A stretch of 64,000 nt of DNA. Origin: Pseudevernia furfuracea (lineage: Eukaryota > Ascomycota > Lecanoromycetes > Lecanorales > Parmeliaceae). A model generated the notes under the pieces. The model was not told the DNA's origin. It saw nothing but the letters and a program-made list of their open reading frames with translations, and made no database searches. Positions 1 to 10,969 of the stretch are shown one piece after another (positions within the stretch are counted from its first letter, which is position 1; each line of letters begins with the position of its first letter). The translations under genes were made by a program, and so were the position numbers. The stretch covers positions 62,001 to 126,000 of the forward strand of contig JAIUPT010000024.1 of the NCBI GenBank assembly GCA_022315425.1. The letters are read 5' to 3'.

Positions 1-95
1 TAGTTGACGTTGGTGAAAGAGACGTTGAGAGCTTGGACGGTGAAGGGCATGAGGAGGGAAAGCGCAGCGGCCGCGAGACGAAGTGAGAAGGTCAT
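1..95 (-). CDS. 5' end of a secreted protein gene, cut by the window edge
   Basis: An ATG at 95-93 on the minus strand opens a frame that stays open to the window edge (31 residues). The start reads as a classic signal peptide: MTFSLRL, then an Ala/Leu-rich hydrophobic core, then TVQA followed by LNVSF, which suggests signal-peptidase cleavage after VQA. Only the secretion signal and the first few mature residues are visible, so no function can be given. The 5' flank (96-240) is A/G-rich and ordinary for a promoter. The ATG is well placed because the hydrophobic core begins right after it. Confidence 0.7.
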   Translation of the reverse strand, partial: MTFSLRLAAAALSLLMPFTVQALNVSFTNVN

Positions 96-1282
96 GGCGA
101 ACGATTGAATCTGGTTGATGGAAAGAAGAGGAGAGGTTGATGAATAGGTGTGAAGAGGGAGTGATTGAATAGAGTGCGGAAGACTGGTGGGTGTTATTAT
201 ACCATTGAGAGAAATTTAAGAGAGTCCTGCGAATATTATTGGTTGCTAAAGATAGCCGTAATAAAGCTGCATTTTATTTTGATTCGCTGTTGATTTTTAT
301 TATTATTACTCCGTATGTGCTCTCGTATTTGCTCTCGTATTCATCAATTAATCTCGCTGCGGACAAGGCGAATTGTGGTGTTGATCATGTTGGCCTTCAT
401 GCGCCTCACTCAACGCGGCGCGTACCGCACCGAATTTCGCGTTGATTCAGACTTCACCGCGAACAAGAAATGAAATCATCCAAGCTTGCAATGTGGAAAA
501 TGTGCGACGAGGTTATGGTAGAATGTTGAGACCAGCGTAGTTGAACAATAATAATAATTATACACGCAGTCATAGATTGACAGCTCTGAGAGCAAGCAAG
601 AGCTGAAGACTAGGCTAGAGGCCTTGCACTCTAGTCTCTATCTGAAACTGAAAGCGGCATGTTGCATCGGCCAACACTCCGAATACGTGCGTTTAACCGT
701 TAAACAGTAAGCTCATAGCCAGAGGGCCGGTCGACAAGATTAAACGCACTTCACATAGCACAGAGCACTACCCAGGCTGCCACCAATTGCATGCTTTAAA
801 AAAAGTCCTCATGTTGATCATGACTAGAACAGTGGTCTCTTTGGAGGAAGTAATGCTCGTCTAACTAACTGAGTGCTATGGAAAAGGAAAAAGGCCTTCT
901 TGTACCATGTGAAGCCCATGCCGAGACGACGCTACCTACTTCGTATTGGCTGGATTCCAACAACTCAAGGCTGACTTGGACTGAATGGGACTGGAGAAGG
1001 AAGGAGGCGATGCACTACGCACATCCCACCCGGATGCGAAGCAACGTTGTTGGTACACAGAATCTCTTATGGTCTGCTATGATCTGATCGTGAAATTCAC
1101 TATGATGCGGCAGTTGGAGCACAACTGGGGCGACAGGCAATACGAGTATCTTCCTTGGGAGCAAGGGCTGTCCAGAAATGAGATCACGCTATAGATGCGG
1201 TCGTCAAGCTTTGACGGGTCTTGTAGATGAATGTAGATAGACTATGCACATACCATCTCTCGTATGTCATTGCTTCAAAGTT
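96..1282. other. intergenic, no gene seen
   Basis: Holds the upstream region of the secreted-protein gene at the left edge and the 3' flank of the 1283-2581 gene. Short open frames at 239-445 and 878-1194 lack start context, introns or recognisable motifs. The part from 230 to 330 is AT-rich. Confidence 0.5.
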
Positions 1283-2581
1283 CTATTCGGCTTCATCCTC
1301 ACCGTCCGTCTCGAGATCAACGATGATATTCCGAAGCTGCATCAGCAATCCTGCCTTCTTCTCCATGCTTGACTTTGATTTGACCAAGGCCTTGGCTTGT
1401 GCGATCCTGCCCTCCTTCTTCTTCTGATACGCGATCCTGAACTGGTCAAGTTTTTCCTCCTCGGCATCTATCTCGTTCAACTTTTGAATGAGAGACTCGG
1501 GGGTGCCAGATTCTATGGCTTCAATTGAGATTCGGGATGGCGGCGTACCGGCGGTGCCGAAAGACTTGTAGGAATCGTCTTCGCGATTCATAAAAGTAAT
1601 GTAGGCAATCTTAGCAACCTCGTAGACTTCGGCAGCATCATCGTATTCATGCTGGGCGGCAGCAATACAGGGTTCCAGGCGAGTCCACCAATCCTTGGTG
1701 TTGGAATGATTCGGCGCGTCATTGCCTAGGCTTTCGGCTGTACGGCCTGCGGCTGAGTCTTCTTGAGTGTGTCTCTGCTTGCCTCTACCCATTACTGCTT
1801 GTGTGTTCGATATTCTGCCTGAAGGGAAAGGTTGCGGACCCGCAGAGTCGTCAGCACCGACCTGGTTGCCTCCTAGGGTCTCGACCCACGGCTGCCGCGA
1901 AGAGCGCTGGCGCAAGGGCCGAGACGTTCGAGTATACGTCGAGAGGGTAACGAATTTTTGGCTGGAAGATTCTTCATAGTCTGAATCTACGAGTTGATCT
2001 CCACTGTGCGGCAAAATTGACTCTGGTGACTGTTGTGAGTGACTGACATCCAGCTCCTCGGTATCATCGCGGAGATTTGGAGCAAGACTTTGGCGCGTTC
2101 TCTTTACTGGAGGTTGCGAAAGGTCCTTGCGCGGCTTCCTCTTGAGTTTTTCGGATGGCGGAGCTTGCCCTACTTTGCCCTTGGTTAAAAACAATGATGC
2201 CAGTCGACCTTCAGGGCCATCTCTTAATTTCTGGCGTAACTTTTCGAGGGGTCTATAGGTGGGTTTGCAAGGCTCTAGAGTCCGATTATCTCTAGCACCG
2301 TTGACAGCCTCGTCCAACAGTATAAATATTCTTTCATGGGAAAAGTTGCTGCTCAGAAGGATCTTTAAGATCTCCTCCACCGCGGAGAGCGAACTAGTAC
2401 CGAGCTCTCTTAATGAGGCCGTTGAATCCCAGGGGGTGAACAGAGTGGATATGTCAAAACCTTGATCTTCGATTCTCTTAACGGCACGAGCCTTTCGCTC
2501 GTTGCCGCTATATACATGTGTACGTTCGGCAATGGAATCGATATTCTCGGCCCCACTAACGTCCTTCATGTGATTCTTCAT
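1283..2581 (-). CDS. hypothetical basic protein with C-terminal coiled coil, probably nuclear
   Basis: A single uninterrupted frame of 432 residues from an ATG at 2581. I do not recognise the family. Residues about 35-100 look like a small folded helical domain. Residues about 143-165 carry two basic clusters (KLKRKPRKD and PVKRTR) that fit a bipartite nuclear localisation signal. The middle (about 165-290) is polar, Ser/Gln/Arg-rich and probably disordered. The last 70 residues are Glu/Lys-rich helix with a likely coiled coil, ending in an acidic tail (DGEDEAE). A role in chromatin or transcription would fit the composition but nothing in the sequence proves it. No intron is needed. The length and sustained composition argue that it is a real gene rather than a chance frame. 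Confidence 0.7.
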   Translation of the reverse strand: MKNHMKDVSGAENIDSIAERTHVYSGNERKARAVKRIEDQGFDISTLFTPWDSTASLRELGTSSLSAVEEILKILLSSNFSHERIFILLDEAVNGARDNRTLEPCKPTYRPLEKLRQKLRDGPEGRLASLFLTKGKVGQAPPSEKLKRKPRKDLSQPPVKRTRQSLAPNLRDDTEELDVSHSQQSPESILPHSGDQLVDSDYEESSSQKFVTLSTYTRTSRPLRQRSSRQPWVETLGGNQVGADDSAGPQPFPSGRISNTQAVMGRGKQRHTQEDSAAGRTAESLGNDAPNHSNTKDWWTRLEPCIAAAQHEYDDAAEVYEVAKIAYITFMNREDDSYKSFGTAGTPPSRISIEAIESGTPESLIQKLNEIDAEEEKLDQFRIAYQKKKEGRIAQAKALVKSKSSMEKKAGLLMQLRNIIVDLETDGEDEAE

Positions 2582-4086
2582 AGCAGCTACTTTAACATCA
2601 GCTCATACTCAGCGAATATGAACCAGATCGAATAAAGTATAGAAAGTCTGACCTCGAGCCAGCCAGTCAGTGATTCGCGTCACGTTTTGTCGCCCGAGAG
2701 GTCTTTAAGCGCGTAGCACGGCCGAGGAATTCGTCGTTTGACGAGTGTGCTCAAAGTCAGCATCAGCTGCGATGAGGAGCTAGCGGTCAAATGGTGGTGT
2801 GCAGAGTCATGGCTCTGTGGAGATTTTAGGAAAGATGGTGACGGTGAATTTTTCTTTTTGCTTCAGGTGGAGAAGGGAAAATGGCGGTGAGAGCCCGGCT
2901 CGCGTTATTAGCGTATGCAAGACTCTTGGCGCTGAGAAAATCGTCTCGCGCCCACTGTGAATAATATAGTCGATCCAACGAGTACAGCATATGCATAGAA
3001 ACAGTATAAGATTCGTGTATATTCTAAACATTGCTGATTCTAACGCAGTTAACATATCTAGAAAATATTCAGTTTTGATAGAAATAGAAGAGGTTTAAGA
3101 GTTGAGGCTCATAAGTTTTGATATAAATCTGCAGACTATTGAATTCTTTATATCTCTACGAACACAGAATAAATTTCCGTATATTTTTCTACGTTGATAC
3201 TATAGTATTAAAAGCACTTATCTATGAATGTAGATATTCTATGTATCTGTCATTGTTGTTGATTTGCCCATATCCAAGACGATATTCTCAGCGCCAAGCA
3301 TTCTAGAATTTTATGCACACGCACAGCTCGGAGAGATGAATTCAGTCACTATATCCTCAGCACAGAGTGAGAATGATTCCGTGAGCGAACACTATGGATT
3401 CTTCATGTGTCTGACTTCTAATAGACTAATGAAATGAATGTAATAACAGTGAAGGACATTCGGCGGGCTGGCTCGGGTCTACGCCCGAAAATTGATTAGC
3501 TTTCCCAATTACCCCTGATCATGAGTTGTGTTATGAAGCATCAATGGAAATCCAATGGGGTATCAATATGGAATCGCAAGGGACAAATGTGTCAATTCCG
3601 AGCCTAGTGACCGAGATACAACACGCGCCCTCGCTTAGTAGTGCATCAACAAATTAGGAAAGAACCCCCCACCTCAAACCTATTAGAAGACTCAAAATCC
3701 ACGTAAAAGGAGATGTAAGTCGTCACATTGTCGCTTTCAAGAAATCATCGTACTATCAACACACGCAAATGGGGTTCACCGGCGAACTAAAGAGGCATGG
3801 CCATCCTCGTCATAATCGTAATTGAGGGTGGTATGGCAGTCATTGGGTGAGTGATTAGGCCGCTTCTTCCCATATAACAAGTCTCTTGTTGAAAATCTGC
3901 TCCTTATACTTGTAGGGTTGGCTACTAGTATATAAACCAGCACCGGTCGACCTTCTTCTAGTTCATACAAAATCTCTTCCAACATTCACGCTTTCTTGCT
4001 TAGAGAGACCTGCTTTGGCATTACCTCTATCATCTCGCCGGTGGTCATCAACCTAAGAAGTGGAAGCCCACTGAAAATCCTTCGTT
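2582..4086. other. intergenic, AT-rich core
   Basis: Divergent spacer between the 1283-2581 gene (minus) and the 4087 gene (plus). About 2940-3240 is clearly AT-rich with no coding character. The last 160 bases contain the promoter of the plus-strand gene. Confidence 0.5.
3929..3936 (+). promoter_or_regulatory. TATA box of the 4087 gene
   Basis: The octamer TATATAAA lies about 150 bases before the ATG at 4087. A polar start region and a C/T-rich leader follow it, as usual for a strongly expressed fungal gene. The assignment rests only on motif and position. Confidence 0.45.
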
Positions 4087-5142
4087 ATGGCTCGCAACAC
4101 CATCAATGGACTCATTCAATCTCTTCTTTTCCTCTTCATGACCTCTCTCACCTTCGCACAATCGCCCCAATGTCCCAACAACCTCGCAGTCTATAACCCC
4201 AACCTGCGCACCGCGTGCGTCAATGCAAGTACATTGCCCCTCGGACTCTCCCTGCCTTTCCCATACACCACAGTCCTAACTGATACCCTCCCACAGCGTT
4301 CTTCATTGTACCTGTCGACACTGCCACAGTTCAGAGCGCCGTCACGCCCTACAATCTTGTACCTCTTCCCATATCCGACAAGTCCCTCTTTCCCAATGGG
4401 TTCCCAGCAGGAATGCATCCTGTGCTTGTGCAAATCGATATCCAGAACGACATCCGCATGTCGGCGTTGCAGATCCCAACACCGTTGCTGAATGGCAATA
4501 TCATTGTGCCGTATGTGGATCGTCTGGGGGATGGGAAGACTGGGTTTACATTTAGTGTAAAGCAGTATATCGGTGGGTATGATGGGAGTGACGTCAGTGG
4601 TTATATTCCTGGTAAGCGTCCTACCACACCACCGTATGCGACGAACAAGAGGCTGATTATGTCCGCAACTCACAGCCCTCGTCGGCAGTCTCGAAGGCAC
4701 CACCATCTTCGTCGCCTCCTTCGTCCCAGATGATGGTCCCTACGAAATAATTTCCACCTCGCCACCCGAATACATCGCCCAAGTCAAAGATGTCATCGTG
4801 CCCAACCCCGTCTCCGGGCCCGGCGTGATCGAAGAAGTCATTGATACGGATTTTTTCACCGTTTCTAACTCGAGCTACACAGCGCACACTTTCCATGAAG
4901 TCATCTCGCAGCCTCTGATTCTAACGAATGGCCTTTGCCAGAGGAACCCGATCTACTTCAACCAGACGTTCACGGATCCCATTTTCAGGAATGCTACCGT
5001 CACGCTGTATTCCCCTGGTGGGGCTTTCGCGGGTGTGTACGATGGTGCGCAAGGATACTCGGCGAGCGGGGAGGTTGTAGGATATAATCCGGAGGCTTGC
5101 TCGAGTGCAGCTGAGAATACTGATCCGAAGGCATTGGCTTAA
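4087..5142 (+). CDS. secreted protein, acetoacetate-decarboxylase-like fold (tentative)
   Basis: Three exons: 4087-4228, 4297-4611 and 4676-5142, giving 307 residues. Both introns have canonical GT..AG ends; the first contains CTAAC before its acceptor. The N-terminus is a signal peptide (hydrophobic LLFLFMTSLTFA, then QSPQC). Mature motifs in order are FFIVPVDTA, NGFPAGMHPVLV, NDIRMSALQIP, GNIIVPYVD, a Lys in FTFSVKQYIGG, and LVGSLEGTTIFVASFVPDD. The string of beta-strand-like segments with HPVLV and NDIRM resembles fungal proteins of the acetoacetate decarboxylase superfamily. I infer the fold from the overall pattern and cannot point with certainty to the Schiff-base lysine. Several N-glycosylation sequons near the C-terminus (NSS, NQT, NAT) fit secretion. 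No obvious functional partner is adjacent. Confidence 0.75.
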
Positions 5143-5993
5143 GGTGTGGCGGTAGAATATGGAATGAAAGACACAGTCGTGCTAGAGAATAACTATCGCG
5201 TTTTGAGATTGCCGCGTTCCTGCAGCAACACACACACAGAGTAAGTGGATCACACGAAGTGTATAATTAAGGCCATGAGAAGACTTGTATAGTGGGAACG
5301 AGGTCGAGAAATGGCGCGATAAGGGGGCTCAAGCGACGATGCCTGAAACAGGATTTGAATGATTAGCACCACGTCCGTTAGCGAAGCATTCCAGGTTCAC
5401 CGAGTCCCTTAAAATTACCATTTTCAAGCTCCAGAGATATTTTTGGGTCGGTAGAATGCCCGAGAGATCCAACAACGGTGGATAAGGTAAAGACAGTCGG
5501 AAAGCCCGTCTGCTTATTTGTCGAGAGTCAATCAACTTTCACCATTACAATCGTTGCCGGTACCACTTTTGTAGACATGGCGCCTGATATTAATACATGA
5601 ATAGACTTACATTTCGTCTTCTAGTGCCGCTGTGGAACTATCATAGATTGGGAACATACCTAGCGTATACTGCAACGCGTGCTCGCGTGTTCAGTGTTCA
5701 CATCGGAATTACGATTATCCGGTCACAACATGATCGAGTCAAATGACTTGAATATTTCACGCAAAAGATTGAGTAAATACATAACAAAGCTGTTCAATGT
5801 GGATTTACTAACTAAGGGGTGCAACGCGATCTGTTGACTTTGTTGTCTGGTCGGATAGTATAGTTAGTGCTGACTGTCGACGGTACTCTAGCTAGGTGGA
5901 AGGGTGGAAGATTTCAGTATCTTACCAGTCAAGTTACGCCTACGAGTCTACGAGACGACAGCCACGCTCCGTATTCGGGTTGGGTCGCCAGCC
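5143..5993. other. intergenic
   Basis: Spacer between two plus-strand genes. No coding exon or RNA gene was recognised. The frame of the P450 gene is open upstream to about 5904, but there is no ATG before 5994 in that frame. Confidence 0.5.
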
Positions 5994-7700
5994 ATGCCAG
6001 TCAACTCGGTCATCCTTCGGGTCCTATCCAACCTGTCACCCTCAACTCTATTCATAGTCGCGCCATGTCTCCTGGTGATCAGCGTCTTGACAACAGTTCA
6101 CCTCTACACATTCAGCAGATACCATCGGAGCCTCTCGAACCACACCTCTGCCGCCGCTGAATCCACAAAATGGAGGCCTCCACCACCAATTCCTTACACC
6201 ATTCCCTTCCTAGGTCACGCCATTGCCTTCCTCGTCCCCAAACCTGGCGAATTCTGGGCCAACCTCTTCCGTTCCCATCCTCGTGCAGCAGGCGCCTACA
6301 CACTTCTCCTGGGCGGCAATACTACATATATCCTCTTCTCTCCCAGCGCGGTCGAAGCGCTCTTCAAAGCCCGCGGCCCAGCCCGTGACGGCTTCAATCT
6401 GCAAATCGCAGAACGTGGGCTTGGTATAGATTATAAGGAGGGAGTGAGATACTTTGGCGCTGGAGAGGGACCTGACCATACCGGGATTACGCCGGTTCAG
6501 CAACAGGAGAAAGTCTGGCATGATTATCTGCTGGAAAAGAAGAGTGTAAACGAATTGACAACCAAGTTTACGAGCGTACTGAGGGATCAGTTGGCCCAGG
6601 AGTTGAAGGGTGAGGGATGGCATGAAACGAAGGAGGTGATTGGCTTATACGCTTGGTTACAAGATAGGATATTCAAGGCGTCGACAACAGCATTCATGGG
6701 AAGTAGATTACTGGAAGAGTATCCTGAACTACGAGAAGACTTTTTCGAGTTCGATCATCATATGTTGACCATGTTCTTTCGAATTCCAAAGCTCTTGAGT
6801 CCCACGGCGTACAACGTACGCGAAAAGACTCTAGGCGGGCTGGTTAAGTGGCAACAGCAGATGCAGGAAGAGTGCAACGCCAATCCTGTTGACCCCGACT
6901 GCGACGTCGATTGGGAACCCGTGTACGGCAGTCGAGCCAACAGAGCAAGGCAGCGGTATTATAAGTCCAGGGGTATGAGTACGAAAGCGAGCGCTGGAAT
7001 GGATCTTGGCTTCCTCTTCGGCTTAAACAGTAACGCCATCCCAGCTGCAGGATGGATATTATTGCACATTCTGAATCCTGATGGTGATAAGACGCTTCTG
7101 AGTCGAGTGATGGAAGAGCTGGAGCGGGTAGAACGCGGCAATGGGTCCTTGGACATCCCAACCTTGATCACCCTGCCATTGCTGCAGAGCGTGTTCCACG
7201 AAGTCCTGAGACTATACGTGGACGTCCTTGTGACCAGAGAATTGAAAGAAGATCTCACGCTACCACTCGACGATGGAAAGCGGCGAGTATTACTGCAGAA
7301 GAACGCTGTCGTTATGGCTCCTTCCTGGCTCGGTCATCGCGACGAAACACTTTGGGTAGATCCTCCATGCCATCAGTTCTACGCAGAAAGATTTCTGAAG
7401 ACGGACTCTGAGACCGGCCAAGTGCTTTTCACTACGAGCGGCACGAATGGGAAGTTCTTCCCATTCGGCGGCGGCAAGACTATTTGTCCTGGCAGAGTTT
7501 TTGCGAAGCAGGAGGTTCTTGCGTCCGTTGCTTCGATACTGCTGTCGTTTGACATAGAACCCCTGGGCTTTGTGGATGGCAAAGGCATAAGCAGTAAGAG
7601 GTTTCCAGATCTTGCAAAGGCTTATTCTGGCTCAGGGGTCATGGCTATGGATGGGGATATGAGGGTAAGTATTAAGAGTCGGAGAGGACCCAGGGGCTAA
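5994..7700 (+). CDS. cytochrome P450 monooxygenase, CYP7/CYP8-like class
   Basis: One frame of 568 residues from the ATG at 5994. Residues about 5-40 form a membrane anchor, followed by the Pro-rich hinge RPPPPIPYTIPFLG. The I-helix region reads GLNSNAIPAAGWILLHIL; it lacks the usual acid-Thr pair, as in CYP7/CYP8-type and prostacyclin-synthase-like enzymes and some fungal P450s that handle oxygenated lipids or sterols. The ExxR motif is in VFHEVLRLY. The heme loop is FPFGGGKTICPGR, with the Cys ligand near residue 497. It should sit in the ER membrane and take electrons from NADPH-P450 reductase; the substrate is unknown. The 3' end is ambiguous: 7666-7725 is a textbook intron (GTAAGT, GCTAAC, TAG) whose removal would end the protein in DMRR, whereas the unspliced end (GDMRVSIKSRR) looks more like a normal P450 C-terminus. 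Confidence 0.88.
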   Translation: MPVNSVILRVLSNLSPSTLFIVAPCLLVISVLTTVHLYTFSRYHRSLSNHTSAAAESTKWRPPPPIPYTIPFLGHAIAFLVPKPGEFWANLFRSHPRAAGAYTLLLGGNTTYILFSPSAVEALFKARGPARDGFNLQIAERGLGIDYKEGVRYFGAGEGPDHTGITPVQQQEKVWHDYLLEKKSVNELTTKFTSVLRDQLAQELKGEGWHETKEVIGLYAWLQDRIFKASTTAFMGSRLLEEYPELREDFFEFDHHMLTMFFRIPKLLSPTAYNVREKTLGGLVKWQQQMQEECNANPVDPDCDVDWEPVYGSRANRARQRYYKSRGMSTKASAGMDLGFLFGLNSNAIPAAGWILLHILNPDGDKTLLSRVMEELERVERGNGSLDIPTLITLPLLQSVFHEVLRLYVDVLVTRELKEDLTLPLDDGKRRVLLQKNAVVMAPSWLGHRDETLWVDPPCHQFYAERFLKTDSETGQVLFTTSGTNGKFFPFGGGKTICPGRVFAKQEVLASVASILLSFDIEPLGFVDGKGISSKRFPDLAKAYSGSGVMAMDGDMRVSIKSRRGPRG

Positions 7701-8007
7701 CGCGATGTTGCCGTTGGGTTCTAGAGGTAGGTTAGGGTTATTCACTTAGCAGTGTGATTCACAACACTCTAACCTGATACTTGCGGTAACGTCGCGACCG
7801 AAGTGTTTTGTTGCCAGAATAAAGAGTGTTCCAGATAGTGAAGCGGGGTTACAGAAAGTGTTAATCAAAGTCATAACACGGAGCGAGTAATTCCTTCTTC
7901 CTCTCATACTTAAACAACTTAAGAGTCCCCCTTAATATTTCAAAAGTCTTACATCCTCCTCATGCACGATTAATCTTTCACTCATCACACTGGAGACTCG
8001 ATCGAAG
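7701..8007. other. short intergenic spacer
   Basis: Promoter and leader of the SprT-like gene. Contains CTCATACTTAAACAACTTAAG-type AT-rich stretches but no clear TATA box. No gene. Confidence 0.4.
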
Positions 8008-8837
8008 ATGTTCTCTCGACAGCAGGCATTTCGGGAGGCTATTTCGTGCGATGTGTATGCTGGGTACGGAACGCCGTATCCCTGCAGCGATAGAGACATC
8101 TATGACACCCAACAATACTCCGGTGACAACGAACGTCCATTTGTGAGTGCCAGCCAAGCTAACGATGAGCTCATCGATCATAACGACTTGAGAAGACCTC
8201 CTTTACCCCACGAGCGCGATGCCATCAGACGCCTGGTCTCTGCTTTGGATGATGCGGGACGAGAGCCATGGCACGCGGATCTCGTTATCAAAGCCTTTCT
8301 CGACCTCGACATAGTGTTATTTGGGGGTGTACTTCGAGGCAATGTTTGCGTTGCGTGGGGTGATCCCGACGAATGGCTCGACATTGAGGCAATCAGTGGA
8401 TTGGACGTCAACGACACCCTCGGCGTTACATACAAGACACAGCCTGGACGTGCACAGATCTTGCTGAACGCCGAAGTCACATTCCTAAGCCCTGACACAC
8501 TCAAGCCCTTCTACAGCATGTTTACTACATTGCTGCACGAGATGTGTGTAAGTGATATCAATCTGCGTGTCGGACGCGTTTCATCAAATTGCGAACGTCG
8601 GCTAACACGGGACAGCACGCTTTCGAAACCGTCCATGTCAGACCCGAAGAACGGTCCTCAGTGTGTGAATGGCACGGTCTGAACTTCGGAAGCCGGGTTC
8701 ACGCCGTTGACAGAAAAGCAAAGGCCGTGCTTCGACTCGAAGCAGTCGAGGATGGGGAGATCTTTCGCCGCTGCCACAACAGAGGTTTCCCTAGGGATAG
8801 GGAACGTCATCGTCGATCTCGCGGGCGACGGTACTAG
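8008..8837 (+). CDS. SprT-like zinc metalloprotease
   Basis: Two exons, 8008-8547 and 8616-8837 (253 residues). The intron (GTAAGT ... GGCTAACACG ... ACAG) falls inside the active-site motif: exon 1 ends LLHEMC and exon 2 begins HAFE, giving the HExxH zinc site HEMCH at residues 177-181. That exact reconstitution is strong evidence for the splice and the call. HExxH followed by Ala and a preceding helix of hydrophobic residues (FYSMFTTLLHEM) is the arrangement of the SprT/SprT-like family, whose eukaryotic members include the DNA-protein-crosslink protease Spartan/Wss1 type. The upstream part contains a DLDIVLFGGVLRGNV segment typical of the beta strands before the zinc helix in this family. 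The C-terminus is short and Arg-rich (RERHRRSRGRR), which would suit nucleic-acid binding. No PIP box or p97 motif is visible. Confidence 0.78.
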
Positions 8838-10017
8838 GATAAGGAGACTCGGTGTTCTGCGGCGCGGCTCACAAACGTGACTGGTTTCTTATCTAGCCTG
8901 ACTTCGAGGATTCATGCATCAGAGATAATAGTAGACCACTGTTTTAGTGCATTTAATTTGTTCCACAAACCCATATTTCTCTTGTCTCCAAGTTCTCCCG
9001 CTTCTCCACCATCTCTTAACGCTGTATATGCTTTTCCCGGCATCTCGGCAATGTGTACCCGATTGAGTCGATAAAAGTACGCTCCACTTTTCCACGAGAG
9101 CTATCTGGTCATCATTTCTTCTTCCATCATTCTCTCGAAGCCAAGGGATATAAATCCATGACCTTTGAGATACAAAGCAGAAGAGCCTAAGGAAAGGTTG
9201 ATGATTTGCATAACCGTGACAGAGAACACAGCTTGTCGTGACCTCAAAACGGTGCTTGTCTTTCCAAGAGGCAAGAGCCCCTCGGCTTTCGTAGACTCTG
9301 TACACTCAATTTCATTGTGCCAAACTTGGATCCTATTGGTGAGTTTCGCGTTCCTTGAGATTAGTGGAAGATACTGTTGATTTCTATTGGGGGTATAGAT
9401 GAGTACAACGTGAGTCGACGGCGGTCTTGGCCCGCACACCACAAGGCGCGAGCATGCAAAGTACCACCCTCCAACGAATGCTGGCAATCTTGTAAAACCC
9501 GTCTGCTGTGGTCGACATGAGGGGATGACTCAAAATGGATTGGCCAATGCTGCATCATCTTGCGGAATTGGTCAATGTTTGTGGAAGTATTGACGCTTGG
9601 TGCGGCCAGCAACTGCAGATTTAGTTCATGTCCGGAACTAGTCGGGATGGATTGGATGCAGGGTCCCAGAGGAGTCAAAGTCAAGTATGGGTTAGCCCGT
9701 CAGAGGTCTTCCTTGGCAGTGCAAGGGGTAGGAATTGGGCGCTGAAGCTTCTGGACATACTCTCCAGTAGCCAAATCCAGCCTACACCGGCGTAGCCGCT
9801 GTGGAGTAATGGTAATGAAATGTTTGCTATGCTCTCCATTTCTACGGTGGTCGGTAAAATGGACCCCAACGTTGATGCCATATAGTTGGGAAAACGACAG
9901 CCGTCCGTCATCGCTTAATAAGGCCTTCGGGCTGAGATGTAGATTCCCAGTTCGCGTTCAAGATGGACTCATACCCACTGCATGATAAGAGAACTTGGAC
10001 AGATTTGCTCGCCATTA
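8838..10017. other. intergenic between convergent genes
   Basis: Lies between the 3' ends of the SprT-like gene (plus) and the methyltransferase gene (minus). Overlapping open frames on both strands at 8877-9911 show no splice structure, motif or consistent start, so I treat them as chance frames. Confidence 0.45.
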
Positions 10018-10969
10018 TCAAGGCTTCACAGCGCTCACCACCAAAGCCTGCCAGTCCATCCCCATCTCCCGACGCTCATACTTCGCCCTCATGAGCTTGT
10101 CATACGCATCAGCATTTCCACCAGTCAAGACTTTTGCCAAAATCAGCTTCATGAGTTCCAGATAACCCTCAACATCTTCTTCGTCGGTCCTGAACTCGAG
10201 TGTCATGATCTTCACGTTGGAGAAGCCTATGGTCTCGAGGTTGGTCCTAATGGCCACAGGATCACACCATGCGTTTGCCAAGAAGGGTGGTGGGGTGAAA
10301 GATGGCACGATCTCTTGGACAGATGGGATCCAGCCCGGCTTGGTCCAGCAGGTGAATCCGGTGCGGCCTCCGTTTCGCATGACACGATAGGTCTCTGGTT
10401 GCCGCATCGTTTCAGCAACTCAAAAAAGTGCTCTCGTGATCGACTCACCTCTCAGCGCTTTGCCCGGGTCCGACATCAGCTGAGGCCCAAAGTTCATGAG
10501 GACATGCGTGAAGTAGTTGTTGCTGTAAGGAAGATTCTGAGTCCATGTCTACGGTCAGCACCTGGCATCAATATAGTAGAGATATGAAAGGAACTATGGG
10601 TACCTGAGCATCCAGTCGTTCTGCCTTGGCCTGCCAGCCATTTTCCTTGATTCTCTGCGCTACCAAGTCGACCATAGTCTGGTCGAGGTCGCCGCAAACG
10701 ACGCTCAAGTCGTCATTGCTGGAGCCACTTTTTTCCACCAAGTAAGCGGTAACGACGCCTGCCCCGCAAGCGATATCAAGCATCACTGAACCAGCTGGTT
10801 GGGTAGGTAGCAAGCCGCAGTTGGAAAGCAGGGCTTGGGCTGGCGGGCCGGTAGCTGTTTCCGCCGCATATTGGGCTGCGAGTAGCTTAGTAGGTAAAAC
10901 TTGAGGCTTTGTGTATGTAGAATACTTGCCCCTTTTTGTAAAATTTGAATAATCTTGGACTTTGGCCAT
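10018..10969 (-). CDS. SAM-dependent class I methyltransferase
   Basis: Three exons on the minus strand: 10969-10604, 10548-10449 and 10394-10018 (280 residues). Motif I is LDIACGAGV at residues 64-72, followed by the acidic SAM-ribose position in VCGDLDQTM. Exon 2 supplies the post-II/III region (NLPYSNNYFTHVLMNFG, then GKALRETYRVMRNGG), the layout of UbiE/Coq5-like small-molecule methyltransferases. The C-terminal part (GFTCWTKPGW, FSNVKIMTLEF) also fits that class. The splice junctions keep this order without gaps: GKALR ends exon 2 and ETYRVM begins exon 3. Such enzymes are often found near fungal biosynthetic genes, and a P450 lies 2.3 kb away, but no backbone synthase is present. The substrate cannot be read from sequence. 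Confidence 0.85.

Noticed and set aside
5994..10969. P450 plus methyltransferase as a secondary-metabolite cluster
   Set aside because: No polyketide synthase, peptide synthetase, terpene cyclase, prenyltransferase or cluster regulator lies in the window, and the genes between them (SprT-like protease) do not fit a pathway.
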